This document shows positions 8,521-17,065 of a stretch of 64,000 nucleotides of DNA, piece after piece. A program made the translations under genes and the position numbers. This DNA is from Oceanicaulis sp. HTCC2633 (GTDB lineage Bacteria > Pseudomonadota > Alphaproteobacteria > Caulobacterales > Maricaulaceae), in the NCBI RefSeq assembly GCF_000152745.1, contig NZ_CH672428.1, forward strand, positions 1,629,251-1,693,250, read 5' to 3'. The number at the start of each line of letters is the position of its first letter. Within the stretch, counting starts at the first letter, position 1. The notes below the pieces were generated by a model. It had not been told where the DNA came from. It did no database searches and worked only from the letters and a program-made list of their open reading frames with translations.

Positions 8521-10355
8521 CAGGGCGTGGCGCCCAGGAAGGGTTCGCAGGCTTTCACCAGCCAGTTCGCCGCCTCGCCATCGAGCAGCGGCAGCACCTT
8601 CTTGCGCACATCGGCGTGATAGGCGTCGAGCCAGACGAGCTCGTCCTTGTCGAGCAGGGACACGTCCACCAGCGCGCGATGCATCGGCGCCATGGTCAGG
8701 GTCTCAAACCCGTGCATGGAGCGATTGCCGCCCGGCACCGGTTCCGCCGGCGTGACCACCTGCAGGTTCTCGATGCGGATGCCGTAATCGCCGACCTGGT
8801 AATAGCCCGGTTCGTTGGAGACGATCATGCCGGTTTCAAGCGCGATGGCGTTCGGCGCCTTGGAGATGCGCTGCGGGCCTTCATGGACGCCCAGATAGCT
8901 GCCCACGCCATGTCCGGTCCCATGGTCGTAATCGAGCCCGGCCATCCACAAGGGCTGACGCGCCAGCGCATCCAGCGCATGGCCCGACGTGCCCTCGGGG
9001 AAGCGGATGCGCGACAGGGCGATATGGCCCTTCAGGACAAGCGTGAAGTGACGACGCATCTGCGCGGTCGGCTCGCCAATGGGCACGGTCCGGGTGATGT
9101 CCGTCGTGCCGTCCGGATACTGGCCACCCGAATCCACCAGAAACAGCGAGCCCTGCTTCAGCTTGCGATTGGAGTCCGTATTGACCCGATAGTGCGGGAA
9201 GGCGCCGTTCGGGCCCGCCGCCGAAATCGTTTCGAAGGAGATGTCCTTGAGCTGGGGCGACATGTGCCGGAACTCTTCCAGCTTCATCGCCGCACGGATC
9301 TCGTCCATCTCGCCAGACTGGGCCTCGGTGTCGAGCCAGTGCAGGAAGCGCACGATGGCCGCGCCGTCGCGGATATGCGCCTGACGGCTGCCTTCCACTT
9401 CGACCGGATTCTTGCACGCCTTGGGCAGGGCGACCGGGTCGGGCTTGCGCTGGACCTTCGCGTCCGCGCCTTCAAGCTGCTGGACGACCCAGACCGACGC
9501 GGTAGCGGGATCGACGCGGACCGTCTTGCCGGACAGGGCCTTCAGGCCATCTGCGAACTCGGTCTCCGGGCGGATCGCGACTTCATTGCCCAGATGGCTG
9601 CGGGTGGCGTCCGTCAGCTTGGCCTCGTTGATGAACAAGGTCGCCTGACCGGACGGCTCGATAATGGCCGAGGACAGCGGCAGAGGCGTGCAGGCCACAT
9701 CGCCGCCGCGAATATTGAACAGCCAGGCGATGGAGGCCGGATCGGTGATCACTGCGGCGTCCGCGCCGTCTTCCTTCACATCCGCGCCAATTCGCTTGCG
9801 TTTGTCGCCATGGGCCTCGCCCGCCACATCCAGCGGCTGGGGATGCACGGCCGCCATCGGGGCGGCCGGGCGATCGTCCCAGGCGGCGTCGATGGGATTG
9901 GTCTCCACCGCGACGAGCTTGGCGCCGGTCTTGTCGGCGGCTTCCTGCAGCCTGGTCAGCGCATCGGGTGAATGCAGGCGCGGATCATAGCCGATGGTCT
10001 GGCCGGACTTGGCCGTCTTGCGGATCCAGCCCGCCATGCCGGTCTTCACCAGGTCTTCGTAGTCAAACAGGCTGTTATCGACCTGGGATTTGACCTGCTC
10101 GGTATAGCGACCGTCCACAAAGACCGCCGCCGTGTCACCAAGCACCGCCGCAGCGCCGGCGGACCCGGTGAAACCGGTGGCCCAGGCCAGACGTTCGGCG
10201 TTCGCGGGCAAGTACTCGTTATTGTACTCGTCCTCGTGCGGGATCAGGAAACCGTCCAGACCGGCCTGAGCCAGGCTGGCGCGGAGCTTGGGAAGGTTCT
10301 CGCGCCCGTATTGGGGCCCGCCCTTCACATGAAATTGCTGGATCTGATGGGTCAT
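8520..10355 (-). CDS. pepP: Xaa-Pro aminopeptidase (aminopeptidase P, M24B)
   Basis: This protein of 611 residues has the three-domain layout of the long, eukaryote-like aminopeptidase P. Two creatinase N-terminal domains are followed by a C-terminal pita-bread domain. The five metal ligands are visible: two Asp in LVDSGGQYPDGTTDITR, His in GHGVGSYLGVHEG, Glu in VSNEPGYY and Glu in IRIENL. It removes the N-terminal residue from peptides with proline in position 2 using two metal ions. The start is the ATG at 10355; a GTG two codons upstream is also in frame. The following lipoprotein gene overlaps its stop. Confidence 0.93.
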   Translation of the reverse strand: MTHQIQQFHVKGGPQYGRENLPKLRASLAQAGLDGFLIPHEDEYNNEYLPANAERLAWATGFTGSAGAAAVLGDTAAVFVDGRYTEQVKSQVDNSLFDYEDLVKTGMAGWIRKTAKSGQTIGYDPRLHSPDALTRLQEAADKTGAKLVAVETNPIDAAWDDRPAAPMAAVHPQPLDVAGEAHGDKRKRIGADVKEDGADAAVITDPASIAWLFNIRGGDVACTPLPLSSAIIEPSGQATLFINEAKLTDATRSHLGNEVAIRPETEFADGLKALSGKTVRVDPATASVWVVQQLEGADAKVQRKPDPVALPKACKNPVEVEGSRQAHIRDGAAIVRFLHWLDTEAQSGEMDEIRAAMKLEEFRHMSPQLKDISFETISAAGPNGAFPHYRVNTDSNRKLKQGSLFLVDSGGQYPDGTTDITRTVPIGEPTAQMRRHFTLVLKGHIALSRIRFPEGTSGHALDALARQPLWMAGLDYDHGTGHGVGSYLGVHEGPQRISKAPNAIALETGMIVSNEPGYYQVGDYGIRIENLQVVTPAEPVPGGNRSMHGFETLTMAPMHRALVDVSLLDKDELVWLDAYHADVRKKVLPLLDGEAANWLVKACEPFLGATP

Positions 10356-10423
10356 GCGCACAAGCTAGGCCCGCGCCCGGACCTTATCAATCTCATCTCT
10401 GCGACAGTGCGCAGCGAGAAGGG

Positions 10424-10494
10424 CCGCCTTGCAGAAACGCAAGGCGGACCTGCGCAATTGGATATGGCTAATCAAATCTTACAAGCCCATATCC
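10424..10494 (+). promoter_or_regulatory. two hairpins upstream of the small gene at 10531
   Basis: A perfect 9-bp stem, CCGCCTTGC/GCAAGGCGG with a 6-base loop, lies at 10424-10447. A second 8-bp stem, GGATATGG/CCATATCC, lies at 10460-10494. The 3' arm of the second could instead pair as GCCC/GGGC with 10495-10498. Neither has a U-tract. They lie 36-107 bp before the start of the small gene and could form a structured leader. No known riboswitch class is recognised. Confidence 0.4.
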
Positions 10495-10530
10495 GGGCTC
10501 ACGAAATTCATGCCTATCGGGAGCTCCGCC

Positions 10531-10689
10531 ATGTTCCACCATGACGCTCATCTTCGCCTGAACGCCTGCGACGGCCTGCGCTCCGTGCGCCGCGCCGAGG
10601 CGGCCGGCGTGCGCGCTCGTCCGCGCAATACCGACGCCAACTCGCTGTTCGAGAAAATCGGCCTGGCCGATCGCGTCCGCAAACTCTAA
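10531..10689 (+). CDS. small basic protein, function unknown
   Basis: This 52-residue Arg- and His-containing protein starts MFHHDAHLRL and ends EKIGLADRVRKL. I do not recognise it. Three things support it as a gene: a GGGAG ribosome-binding site 7 bp before the ATG, its isolation in an intergenic space with hairpins upstream, and tandem terminator hairpins directly after the stop. An in-frame ATG at 10510 could add seven residues but lacks a good ribosome-binding site. No membrane segment or signal is seen. Confidence 0.6.
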   Translation: MFHHDAHLRLNACDGLRSVRRAEAAGVRARPRNTDANSLFEKIGLADRVRKL

Positions 10690-10751
10690 GCCGATCTCTC
10701 TCCGGCTTATTTAAAAGCGCGCCAGGCCTCACAGCTGGCGCGCTTTTTCTT
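10687..10751 (+). terminator. tandem terminator hairpins
   Basis: The first hairpin (TAAGCCG/CGGCTTA, 10687-10709) includes the stop codon of the small gene. The second (AAGCGCGCCAG/CTGGCGCGCTT, 10715-10745) is followed by TTTCTTT and is a good rho-independent terminator. It may also serve the converging prmA transcript. Confidence 0.85.
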
Positions 10752-10758
10752 TATGCGG

Positions 10759-11634
10759 CTAGGCCTTGCTGGCGTACACCAGCGTCGCCCAGCCATCGAG
10801 AATGGCCTTGTCAATCAGCGACAGGCCCTCGGCGTCATAGGCCGCCTCGACCTTGTCGGACTGCTCCTCGAGAAGCCCGGACAGGATGATCCGGCCGCCC
10901 GCCTCGAGACGGGCCGCGATCTCCGGCGCCAGGGTGATCAGCGGACCCGCCAGAATGTTGGCGAAGATCAGCTCGAACTTGGCGCCCTCGAACACCGGGT
11001 GATGGAAGCCGTCCGCCGTCACCGCCTCGATCCGGGGCTTCACGCCGTTCTTGGCCGTATTCTCCACCGTCTCGATGACGGATTCTTCATCGATATCCGT
11101 GGCGAGGATCTCGCAATCAGACCAGATTTTCGCCGCCGCGATGGCCAGCAGCCCGGTCCCGGTCCCCAGATCCAGGACGGTTTTCGGGTGAAAGCCGGAC
11201 TGGTCGAGCTTGTCGAGCGCCTCGAGGCAGCCCTTGGTGGTGCCGTGATGGCCCGTGCCGAACGCCGGGCCCGCCTCGATCCACAAGCCGATCTGGCCCT
11301 CGGTCAGATCCGACGAGGTATGCTCGCCATAGACAAGGAACCGACCCGCCTCGACGCTCGGCAGGCCTTCCAGAGACAGGGCGATCCAGTCTTCCTCGGG
11401 CAGCGGGCCGAAATTGATCTCGACGGCGTCGTGCTCGAGACCGGCCTCGCTGGCAAACGCCTCGGCGTCCGGTTGGTGATCAAACAGGATGTCGATGCGG
11501 CCCGCCTCGGGAGAACCATCCTCGAACATGGACCAGCTGACAGGCAGGGGTTCCAGCGCTGCGTCCAGCCGATCGTTGGCTGCGCGAATGAGCGGCATCG
11601 GGCCGCGCGCTTCAAGGCGCCAGAGCGTGGTCAT
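10759..11634 (-). CDS. prmA: ribosomal protein L11 methyltransferase
   Basis: This 291-residue protein has an N-terminal substrate-recognition part and a C-terminal SAM methyltransferase domain. Visible motifs are GPAFGTGHHGTT, VLDLGTGTGLLAIAAAK (motif I) and the NILAGPL motif that places the target amino group. PrmA trimethylates lysines and the N-terminus of ribosomal protein L11 in the cytoplasm. The length is normal for the family. It stands alone, transcribed leftward, away from gapR. The 170 bp between it and gapR must carry both promoters. Confidence 0.93.
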   Translation of the reverse strand: MTTLWRLEARGPMPLIRAANDRLDAALEPLPVSWSMFEDGSPEAGRIDILFDHQPDAEAFASEAGLEHDAVEINFGPLPEEDWIALSLEGLPSVEAGRFLVYGEHTSSDLTEGQIGLWIEAGPAFGTGHHGTTKGCLEALDKLDQSGFHPKTVLDLGTGTGLLAIAAAKIWSDCEILATDIDEESVIETVENTAKNGVKPRIEAVTADGFHHPVFEGAKFELIFANILAGPLITLAPEIAARLEAGGRIILSGLLEEQSDKVEAAYDAEGLSLIDKAILDGWATLVYASKA

Positions 11635-11804
11635 GGTGTTCTCCTGTATAGTGCTGGAAGGGCTCTAAAGACTCTTCAGACGGAAGGAAAGCATGCAGCG
11701 CGTCTGCATCAGATCGGCTTTGCGCGTCACGACCGGCTTGCCCCGCCCCGCCCCCCTCGCCTATCGAAGAGGGCAAGATCGTAAATCCTCGCCAGGAGAC
11801 CCTC

Positions 11805-12089
11805 ATGGCCGACTTTGCCGCCTCGACCCCCGAGAAAGACGAATCCGACGCCATCGGCGCCGCCGCCCGTGATCAGCTGCGCGCCCTGGTGGCCCGCATC
11901 GAGCGCCTGGAAGAAGACAAGGCCGGCGTCGCCGCCGACATCAAGGAAGTCTACGCCGAAGCCAAATCCATGGGCTATGACACCAAGGTGCTGCGCAAGG
12001 TGATCTCCCTGCGCAAACAGGACGCCCATGAGCGCCAGGAAATGGAAGCGCTGCTGGAGCTCTATCTGGGCGCGGTCGGCGAACACTAG
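11805..12089 (+). CDS. gapR: nucleoid-associated protein GapR (DUF2312/UPF0335)
   Basis: This 94-residue protein is mostly helical with a coiled-coil centre (residues 20-50) and a conserved basic segment [18 protein letters not shown]. These are hallmarks of the UPF0335 family to which Caulobacter GapR belongs. GapR encircles overtwisted DNA ahead of moving polymerases and aids topoisomerases during replication and chromosome segregation. The ATG at 11805 follows CAGGAGACCCTC. It heads a three-gene run with the unknown gene at 12098 (8 bp later) and an ASCH gene. Confidence 0.93.
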   Translation: MADFAASTPEKDESDAIGAAARDQLRALVARIERLEEDKAGVAADIKEVYAEAKSMGYDTKVLRKVISLRKQDAHERQEMEALLELYLGAVGEH

Positions 12090-12097
12090 GACCGATC

Positions 12098-12703
12098 ATG
12101 GCGCGTGAGGTTGATGACAAGTCGACCCGCAAGGCCCTGGCCCGCATTCGCCGGGCCAAGGCCGCCGTCGAGCGCGCCATCGCCAAGGCCGAGGAGGATG
12201 ATCCCGACGCCGCCGAAGCCGCCCGGATCGAGCTGACCGACTGGGAGGACGAGTTCATGAGCTCCATCGAGGAGCGCCTGAACACGTTCGGCTCGGCCTA
12301 TGCCGATCCCTCGCTGGGCGCCGAGGGCGAGGCGCTCTCCACGCTCCAGCTCGCCAAGCTCAAGGAGATCGAGAAGAAGGCCAGGGGCAAAGCGCCCAAG
12401 GGCTTCTCCCGCGGCGGCGGGTCGAGCTTCAAGACCAAGGGCTCGGGCTTCAAGCGCAAGGGCCCCGAGCGCCGCGCCCGCGAACGCGACATCAACGAGG
12501 ACGTCATCGCCCCCATCGAGGACACGGCGCCGGATCCCGTGTCCGAACTGCGCAAGTCCGGCCTCGTGCGCAAGGGTTTCACGCCTGAGGTAATCGAGAC
12601 GCCAGTGGAGCCTGAGGATGCGCCTTCACCGGACGAGGCGCCGTCAGAACCGCCGGTCCCGCCGCGGCGCGGCTTCCGGGTGATCGAGGGCGGTAAGGAC
12701 TAG
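12098..12703 (+). CDS. conserved hypothetical protein downstream of gapR
   Basis: This 201-residue protein has no recognised domain. It shows three zones. The first is a charged helical N-terminus (residues 1-95) rich in Lys/Arg/Glu, with SIEERLNTFGSAY in it. The second is a strongly basic Gly/Ser/Lys/Arg linker (about 95-135). The third is an acidic, proline-rich tail ending RRGFRVIEGGKD. The linker suggests nucleic-acid or acidic-partner binding, but this is inference. Spacing of 8 bp from gapR and 3 bp to the next gene indicates one operon. There is no signal peptide or membrane segment. Confidence 0.7.
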   Translation: MAREVDDKSTRKALARIRRAKAAVERAIAKAEEDDPDAAEAARIELTDWEDEFMSSIEERLNTFGSAYADPSLGAEGEALSTLQLAKLKEIEKKARGKAPKGFSRGGGSSFKTKGSGFKRKGPERRARERDINEDVIAPIEDTAPDPVSELRKSGLVRKGFTPEVIETPVEPEDAPSPDEAPSEPPVPPRRGFRVIEGGKD

Positions 12704-12706
12704 ACT

Positions 12707-13186
12707 GTGACCGCAAACCTGTCAGACGCGGACCGGGCCTTCTGGACCCGCTTTCAGCTCGCCACTGGCGAGACCGCCCGGCCGCGCGGCGTGGACGCCT
12801 TTGGCGACAGCCCGGAGATGATGGATGAGCTGCTCGCTCTGGTGCTCAGCCGGACCAAACAGGCGACGGCCAGTCTGGCGCGCTGGTACGTGGACGATCC
12901 GGAAGGTCTGCCCAAACCCGGCGATCTGTGGCTGATCACAGACGGACGCGGCGTCCCCGCCTGCGTTACAAGAACCACCCGGGTGGATGTCATGCCGATC
13001 CGCGAGGTGGATGCGCAATTTGCGTGGGATGAGGGCGAAGGCGACCGCTCGTACGATTACTGGATCACCGAGCACCGCAAATTCTGGCGCCGCGAAGCCG
13101 CGCGTGAAGGCTTTGAATACTCCGACGACCTTGATGTGGTCTGTGAGCGCTTCGAGCTCGTCTGGAAACCCGCCCCGTCCGAATAG
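12707..13186 (+). CDS. ASCH domain-containing protein
   Basis: This 159-residue protein resembles the YhfF/ASCH family, a PUA-like fold. The features are a helical N-terminus, the segment PKPGDLWLITDGRGVPACV, and VDAQFAWDEGEGDRSYDYW, which carries the family's D-x-x-x-A-x-x-E-G-x-G pattern. Members bind RNA or hydrolyse modified nucleosides; the activity of this one is unknown. The GTG start at 12707 follows AAGGA, and the gene begins 3 bp after the preceding stop, so it is the last gene of the gapR operon. A terminator-like hairpin follows. Confidence 0.85.
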   Translation: MTANLSDADRAFWTRFQLATGETARPRGVDAFGDSPEMMDELLALVLSRTKQATASLARWYVDDPEGLPKPGDLWLITDGRGVPACVTRTTRVDVMPIREVDAQFAWDEGEGDRSYDYWITEHRKFWRREAAREGFEYSDDLDVVCERFELVWKPAPSE

Positions 13187-13188
13187 AA

Positions 13189-13212
13189 AGAGGCGGGCTT
13201 TCACCCGCCTCT
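13189..13212. terminator. bidirectional terminator-like hairpin
   Basis: A 9-bp stem AGAGGCGGG/CCCGCCTCT with a 6-base loop lies between the converging ASCH and VOC genes. There is no long U-tract on either strand, so it may act with rho or as an mRNA end stabiliser. Confidence 0.6.
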
Positions 13213-13219
13213 CCTGAAA

Positions 13220-13615
13220 TCATCCCTCAACGCGATGAATGGCGCAGAGCTTGTTGCCATCGGGATCACGCACATAGGCGAGATTGATCGCTCCCAGCGA
13301 TCCCTGGCGCAGGCCGGGCGGGTCCTCGATGGACTTGCCGCCATGGGCGACCGCCACATCGTGGAACTGCTTGAGCTGATCGAACGAGTTGCACTTGAAG
13401 CCGAAGGTCGAGCCATTGCCAGCGGTCGCCGCTTGTCCGTCAATCGGTTCACTGACGCAGAAGACGCTCCCATCATGGATGTAGAACAGGCGCACATGAC
13501 CGGTCGGCGCTTCATTGCGCACTGGCTCTCCCGCGCCCAGAACGCCCAGCACGGCGTCGTAGAAGCGCTTGGACCGCTCGATATCGTTCGAGCCGACCAT
13601 GATGTGATTGAACAT
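13220..13615 (-). CDS. VOC family protein (glyoxalase/bleomycin resistance fold)
   Basis: This 131-residue protein has the two beta-alpha-beta-beta-beta modules of the vicinal oxygen chelate fold. It starts MFNHIMVGSNDIERSKRFYD and ends YVRDPDGNKLCAIH, which holds the usual D-P-D-G-N motif near the last metal ligand position. Family members include glyoxalases, dioxygenases and resistance proteins; the substrate cannot be deduced. The ATG at 13615 follows GGAGGACTGA. It is a single leftward gene. Confidence 0.87.
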   Translation of the reverse strand: MFNHIMVGSNDIERSKRFYDAVLGVLGAGEPVRNEAPTGHVRLFYIHDGSVFCVSEPIDGQAATAGNGSTFGFKCNSFDQLKQFHDVAVAHGGKSIEDPPGLRQGSLGAINLAYVRDPDGNKLCAIHRVEG

Positions 13616-13837
13616 TCAGTCCTCCATCTGCGAGGGCCCAAACGGCCCGCAAGTCGAGCGCATTGTCACCGAGGATGCAGCCAAGTCCATGCGCTAGCGC
13701 AAATTTTCCAGGACTACATGAGCCAGCAATGGCGGCCCGCATCCGACAACAAATCGCGGCCCAGGCCGACCGCCTGAACCGCGATGAAGTCTTGGCTCAA
13801 AACCTGGACGCCGTGCTGGACGTCCAAGACTGATCAA

Positions 13838-15334
13838 TCAGCCCGCTTCGCGGAAATTGTCCACGTCGAGATCGTATTCGCGAACCTTGCGATACAGCGT
13901 GGAGCGGCCCACGCCCAGACGCCTGGCGACCTCGGCCATACGGCCTGAATAGGTCTCGATGGCGAACGCGATGAGATCGCGTTCAATGCTCTCGAGCGAG
14001 CGCAGATGTCCGCCCTCATCGAGAATATCGACCGGGAAATGCTCCTCTTCGGCGCCATTCGGCGCCGCGCCCTCGAACTGCTCGGCCGGCAGGGCCGGGA
14101 CCGCGTTGGCTGCGGGCTGAGCCGGGGCGGCAGACTGGATCGGCGCATCCCGCAAGGTCGGGGCGAGACCCGAAATCTGCGGGAAATCCTCTTCGGTCAG
14201 ATAATCGCTGTCTGACAGCACCACCGCGCGGAACACCGCATTCTCGAGCTGGCGCACATTGCCCTTCCAGTCATGGTTGGCGAGCATGTGCATGGTCTCC
14301 GCCGTGGCGTCGAGCACCGACTTGCCTTCCTGGGCGTTGAAGCGCGCAATGAAGTGCCGCACCAGAGCCGGAATATCCTCGGTCCGCTCGCGCAGGGACG
14401 GCACCTCGATGGGGAACACGTTCAGGCGATAGAACAGGTCCTCGCGGAAGGCGCCGGTCTTCACCTGTTCGGCGAGATCGCGGTTGGTCGCCGACACGAT
14501 GCGCACATCCACTTTCACCGGACGCTTGGAGCCCACCGGATCCACTTCGCCTTCCTGAAGCGCGCGCAGCAGCTTGACCTGCATGTCGAGCGGCAGTTCA
14601 CCGATCTCATCGAGGAACAGCGTGCCGCCATCAGCTTCCTGGAATTTGCCCAGATGCTTGGCCACAGCGCCCGTGAACGAGCCTTTTTCGTGACCGAACA
14701 GGGTGGATTCCACCAGATTTTCCGGGATCGCGCCGCAGTTCACCGCCACGAAGGGACGGCCTGCGCGGTCGGATCCCGCCGCGATGGCGCGCGCCACCAG
14801 TTCCTTGCCCACGCCGCTTTCGCCCGTGATCAGGATCGGGATGTTGGACTTGGCCGCCCGTTCGCCAAGACGCACCACCTGACGCATGGCCGGCGCTCCG
14901 GCGATCATGTCGGAAAAGCCCAGGGCGCCCGTCGTGCGCTTCTTGAGACGCGTCACCTCGCCCGACAGATCCTTGACTTTCAAGGCATTGCGGATCGACA
15001 CCGCAATCCGCTCCGGACTGGCGGGCTTCACGAAGAAGTCCACGGCGCCGGCGCGCATCGCCTTCACCACGGTTTCAATGCCCCCATGAGCGGTCAGCAC
15101 GATCACCGGCAGATCGGGATTGCGGGCCTTGATCGCTTCCAGCGTCTCAATGCCGTCCATGCCCGGCATGACCATGTCGAGCATGACCACGTCCACCCCG
15201 CCGCGCTTGACGCGCTCGAGGCCGGCCTCCCCATCCTCGGCGGTCTCCGCCAGATGCCCCTGCTTTTCCAGAACCGCCTGCATCAGGCGACGCTGGGTCG
15301 GATCGTCATCGACGATCAATACGGTCTTGGCCAT
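13838..15334 (-). CDS. sigma-54-dependent response regulator (NtrC/TacA-like)
   Basis: This 498-residue protein has a receiver domain (residues 1-120, phosphoacceptor Asp53 in [10 protein letters not shown]). The sigma-54 AAA+ domain (about 140-380) carries Walker A GESGVGKE, the sigma-54 contact loop GSFTGA and Walker [11 protein letters not shown] Fis-type helix-turn-helix sits at the C-terminus ([16 protein letters not shown]). When phosphorylated, such proteins form rings on upstream DNA and open sigma-54 promoters. The N-terminus [17 protein letters not shown] resembles Caulobacter TacA, but orthology is not proven. No kinase is adjacent. The ATG at 15334 is preferred to a GTG at 15343. 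A proline-rich spacer precedes the DNA-binding part. Confidence 0.9.
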   Translation of the reverse strand: MAKTVLIVDDDPTQRRLMQAVLEKQGHLAETAEDGEAGLERVKRGGVDVVMLDMVMPGMDGIETLEAIKARNPDLPVIVLTAHGGIETVVKAMRAGAVDFFVKPASPERIAVSIRNALKVKDLSGEVTRLKKRTTGALGFSDMIAGAPAMRQVVRLGERAAKSNIPILITGESGVGKELVARAIAAGSDRAGRPFVAVNCGAIPENLVESTLFGHEKGSFTGAVAKHLGKFQEADGGTLFLDEIGELPLDMQVKLLRALQEGEVDPVGSKRPVKVDVRIVSATNRDLAEQVKTGAFREDLFYRLNVFPIEVPSLRERTEDIPALVRHFIARFNAQEGKSVLDATAETMHMLANHDWKGNVRQLENAVFRAVVLSDSDYLTEEDFPQISGLAPTLRDAPIQSAAPAQPAANAVPALPAEQFEGAAPNGAEEEHFPVDILDEGGHLRSLESIERDLIAFAIETYSGRMAEVARRLGVGRSTLYRKVREYDLDVDNFREAG

Positions 15335-15383
15335 CACACCCACGCCTTTTCGGTCGCTTATCTATTCGGGGCGATCCTTTGAG

Positions 15384-15416
15384 CGGACCGACCGGGGTTT
15401 TCCCCGTGCCGGTCCG
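15384..15416 (-). repeat. interrupted 12-bp hairpin upstream of the sigma-54 regulator
   Basis: CGGACCG (15384-15390) pairs with CGGTCCG (15410-15416), and CGGGG (15393-15397) pairs with CCCCG (15402-15406) around a TTTT loop. It lies about 50 bp before the regulator's start. No U-tract follows it on either strand. It may be a leader hairpin or a protein-binding palindrome. Confidence 0.5.
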
Positions 15417-15526
15417 AACCGCCCTCCCACCTGTTGTGTGACCCTTTATGGGACACCCGGCGTAAAGATGAGGTGTAGAGACGACTCAGAAATTGTTAGG
15501 GTAAATAGAGAGTTAGCCTGGCCTTA

Positions 15527-15586
15527 AGCTTCAGGTGAGACTCCTGCGTTTGACGGGTCGGCCACAGCCGGTCTACCCCTGAAGCT
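15527..15586. repeat. 9-bp inverted repeat upstream of the hydrolase at 15616
   Basis: AGCTTCAGG (15527-15535) and its exact reverse complement CCTGAAGCT (15578-15586) are separated by 42 bp and lie 30-89 bp before the hydrolase start. They could be paired operator half-sites or a long-range hairpin. Confidence 0.4.
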
Positions 15587-15615
15587 CCTAAGTATAAGAG
15601 TCCCAAGGTCCCATC

Positions 15616-16551
15616 ATGACCAAAGCCGACCGCATGCCTCCGCCCCTCGCGCCCTTCAAGGGCGAGCCTGTCTCCGCTCCCGACTGGTTCAGGACCGCCC
15701 AGACTGAAGCCGTCGATACCGGTTTCGCCGAACGCGACGGAACAAGGCTCGCCTGGAAGGCCTGGGGCGAGCGCGGCAAGCCGGGCCTTCTGCTGGTGCA
15801 TGGCGGCACCGCCCATAAAGGATGGTGGGACGCATTGGGCCCCTATCTGGCGCGCGAAGGGGGCGGTCGCCGGGTCGTCGCCGCTGATCTCGCCGGGATG
15901 GGCGAAAGCGGCTGGCGCGAGGTCTACACCATGGATGACCACGCCGCGGACATGCTGGTCGCGGCGGAAGCCGGCGGCGCCTTTGACGCCGGCAAACCCA
16001 TCATGGTCGGGCATTCCTTCGGCGGCTTCGTCACGCTGCAGGCCTCGACCGTCATGGGGGACCAGCTTGAAGCCGCGATCATCCTCGACAGCCCGATTCG
16101 AAAACCCGAAAAGCAGCGCGAGGGCAGCCCGCCGCGCCGGGGCGGACGCATCTATGCCGATCTGCCTGCGGCGCTCGAACGCTTTCGTCTGCTGCCCGAG
16201 CAGCATTGCGAGAACCTGTGGATCATTGATCACATCGCCCGCGGCTCTCTCAAAGCAGTCGAGGACGGGTATACTTGGCTGTTTGATCCCGACCTGTGGG
16301 CCAAGCTGACCTATCAGCGCCGCGACCCGGAAGCAGCGGCGGCGAACCTCAAATGTCCGCTGGCCTTTATCCGCGGGGAGCATTCGGTGCTGATGAAGGC
16401 GGAGACCTGGGACTACATGAAGTCCGTGTTCACCCGTTCGCCCTTCGTCAGCATACCGAACACCCAGCATCATCTGATCCTGGATGATCCGATCGCTGTC
16501 ACGGCGGCGCTGGACGCCCTGATCGAAGGCTGGGCCCGAAGACCAGTCTAG
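15616..16551 (+). CDS. alpha/beta hydrolase
   Basis: This 311-residue alpha/beta hydrolase has the oxyanion motif VHGGTAHKGWW (about residue 61). The conserved DLAGMGESG resembles epoxide-hydrolase-like enzymes. The nucleophile elbow GHSFGG has Ser134, a likely acid lies in FIRGEHSVL, and the catalytic His lies in NTQHHLILDDP. There is no signal peptide. The ATG at 15616 follows an AAGG. The substrate is unknown. It stands alone downstream of 270 bp that hold two inverted repeats. Confidence 0.85.
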   Translation: MTKADRMPPPLAPFKGEPVSAPDWFRTAQTEAVDTGFAERDGTRLAWKAWGERGKPGLLLVHGGTAHKGWWDALGPYLAREGGGRRVVAADLAGMGESGWREVYTMDDHAADMLVAAEAGGAFDAGKPIMVGHSFGGFVTLQASTVMGDQLEAAIILDSPIRKPEKQREGSPPRRGGRIYADLPAALERFRLLPEQHCENLWIIDHIARGSLKAVEDGYTWLFDPDLWAKLTYQRRDPEAAAANLKCPLAFIRGEHSVLMKAETWDYMKSVFTRSPFVSIPNTQHHLILDDPIAVTAALDALIEGWARRPV

Positions 16552-16632
16552 CCGAGCACAGCGTCTTGGCGGATGGCGAGGAGCGTGATATGTGCCGCCC
16601 TCAGAAGACTTCTTTTTCAGATGAGGACGATC

Positions 16633-16923
16633 ATGGCTGAAGAATACATCCGCGGAGACATGGACATCTCCGAGCATAAAGCCTCCTTTGACGGCTTTAT
16701 CGGCGTGTCGGTGTATTCCACTCTGGTCATCGTCACCACGCTGCTGTGCGTGATCCTCGTCTTCGGCGCGCATTTCCATTGGCTCACCGCCATGTTCGTC
16801 TCCGCCATTGTCGGAGGCCTGGGCGGCTTCTTCCTCAAGCAGGGCGCTGGCTACTGGGCGACTCTCGTTGTGCTCGCCATCATCGGCTTCATCATTGGCG
16901 GCCTGGTCAGCCTTCTGGCCTAA
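16633..16923 (+). CDS. aa3-type cytochrome c oxidase subunit IV
   Basis: This 96-residue protein begins MAEEYIRGDMDISEHKASFD, the conserved start of the alphaproteobacterial aa3 oxidase subunit IV. About three hydrophobic helices follow. In Paracoccus the homologue is a single helix packed beside subunits I and III and is not essential for activity; this one has an extra C-terminal membrane region. The ATG at 16633 follows GAGGACGATC. It precedes the transhydrogenase operon by 142 bp, which groups two respiratory-membrane functions. Confidence 0.88.
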   Translation: MAEEYIRGDMDISEHKASFDGFIGVSVYSTLVIVTTLLCVILVFGAHFHWLTAMFVSAIVGGLGGFFLKQGAGYWATLVVLAIIGFIIGGLVSLLA

Positions 16924-16938
16924 GCCCTTAAAACAGCG

Positions 16939-16972
16939 GGCTCACAGCGCGCTCACCGCCTATTGAGCCCGA
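16939..16972 (+). other. inverted repeat between cox subunit IV and pntAA
   Basis: GGGCTCA (16939-16945) and TGAGCCC (16966-16972) form a possible 7-bp stem with a 20-base loop in the 142-bp gap. There is no U-tract after it, so it is a weak terminator candidate at best. The rest of the gap shows nothing that I recognise. Confidence 0.3.
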
Positions 16973-17065
16973 ATCTGTCCGTACAAGCCAGATTACCCCT
17001 TTCCGGCGTTAGACGTTTGTCGCAGACTGCGCGCAACGTTAACGACCGGAAGACGGGGTTTCCGA

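Noticed and set aside
8454-9971. A 505-codon plus-strand frame over aminopeptidase P
   Set aside because: The opposite strand encodes all five metal ligands of aminopeptidase P; the frame is a GC-driven shadow.
13718-13833. Tiny frames (19 and 34 codons) between the VOC gene and the sigma-54 regulator
   Set aside because: Only the shorter has a fair ribosome-binding site, neither is recognisable, and the gap is needed for the VOC promoter. Conservation data would be needed to accept either.
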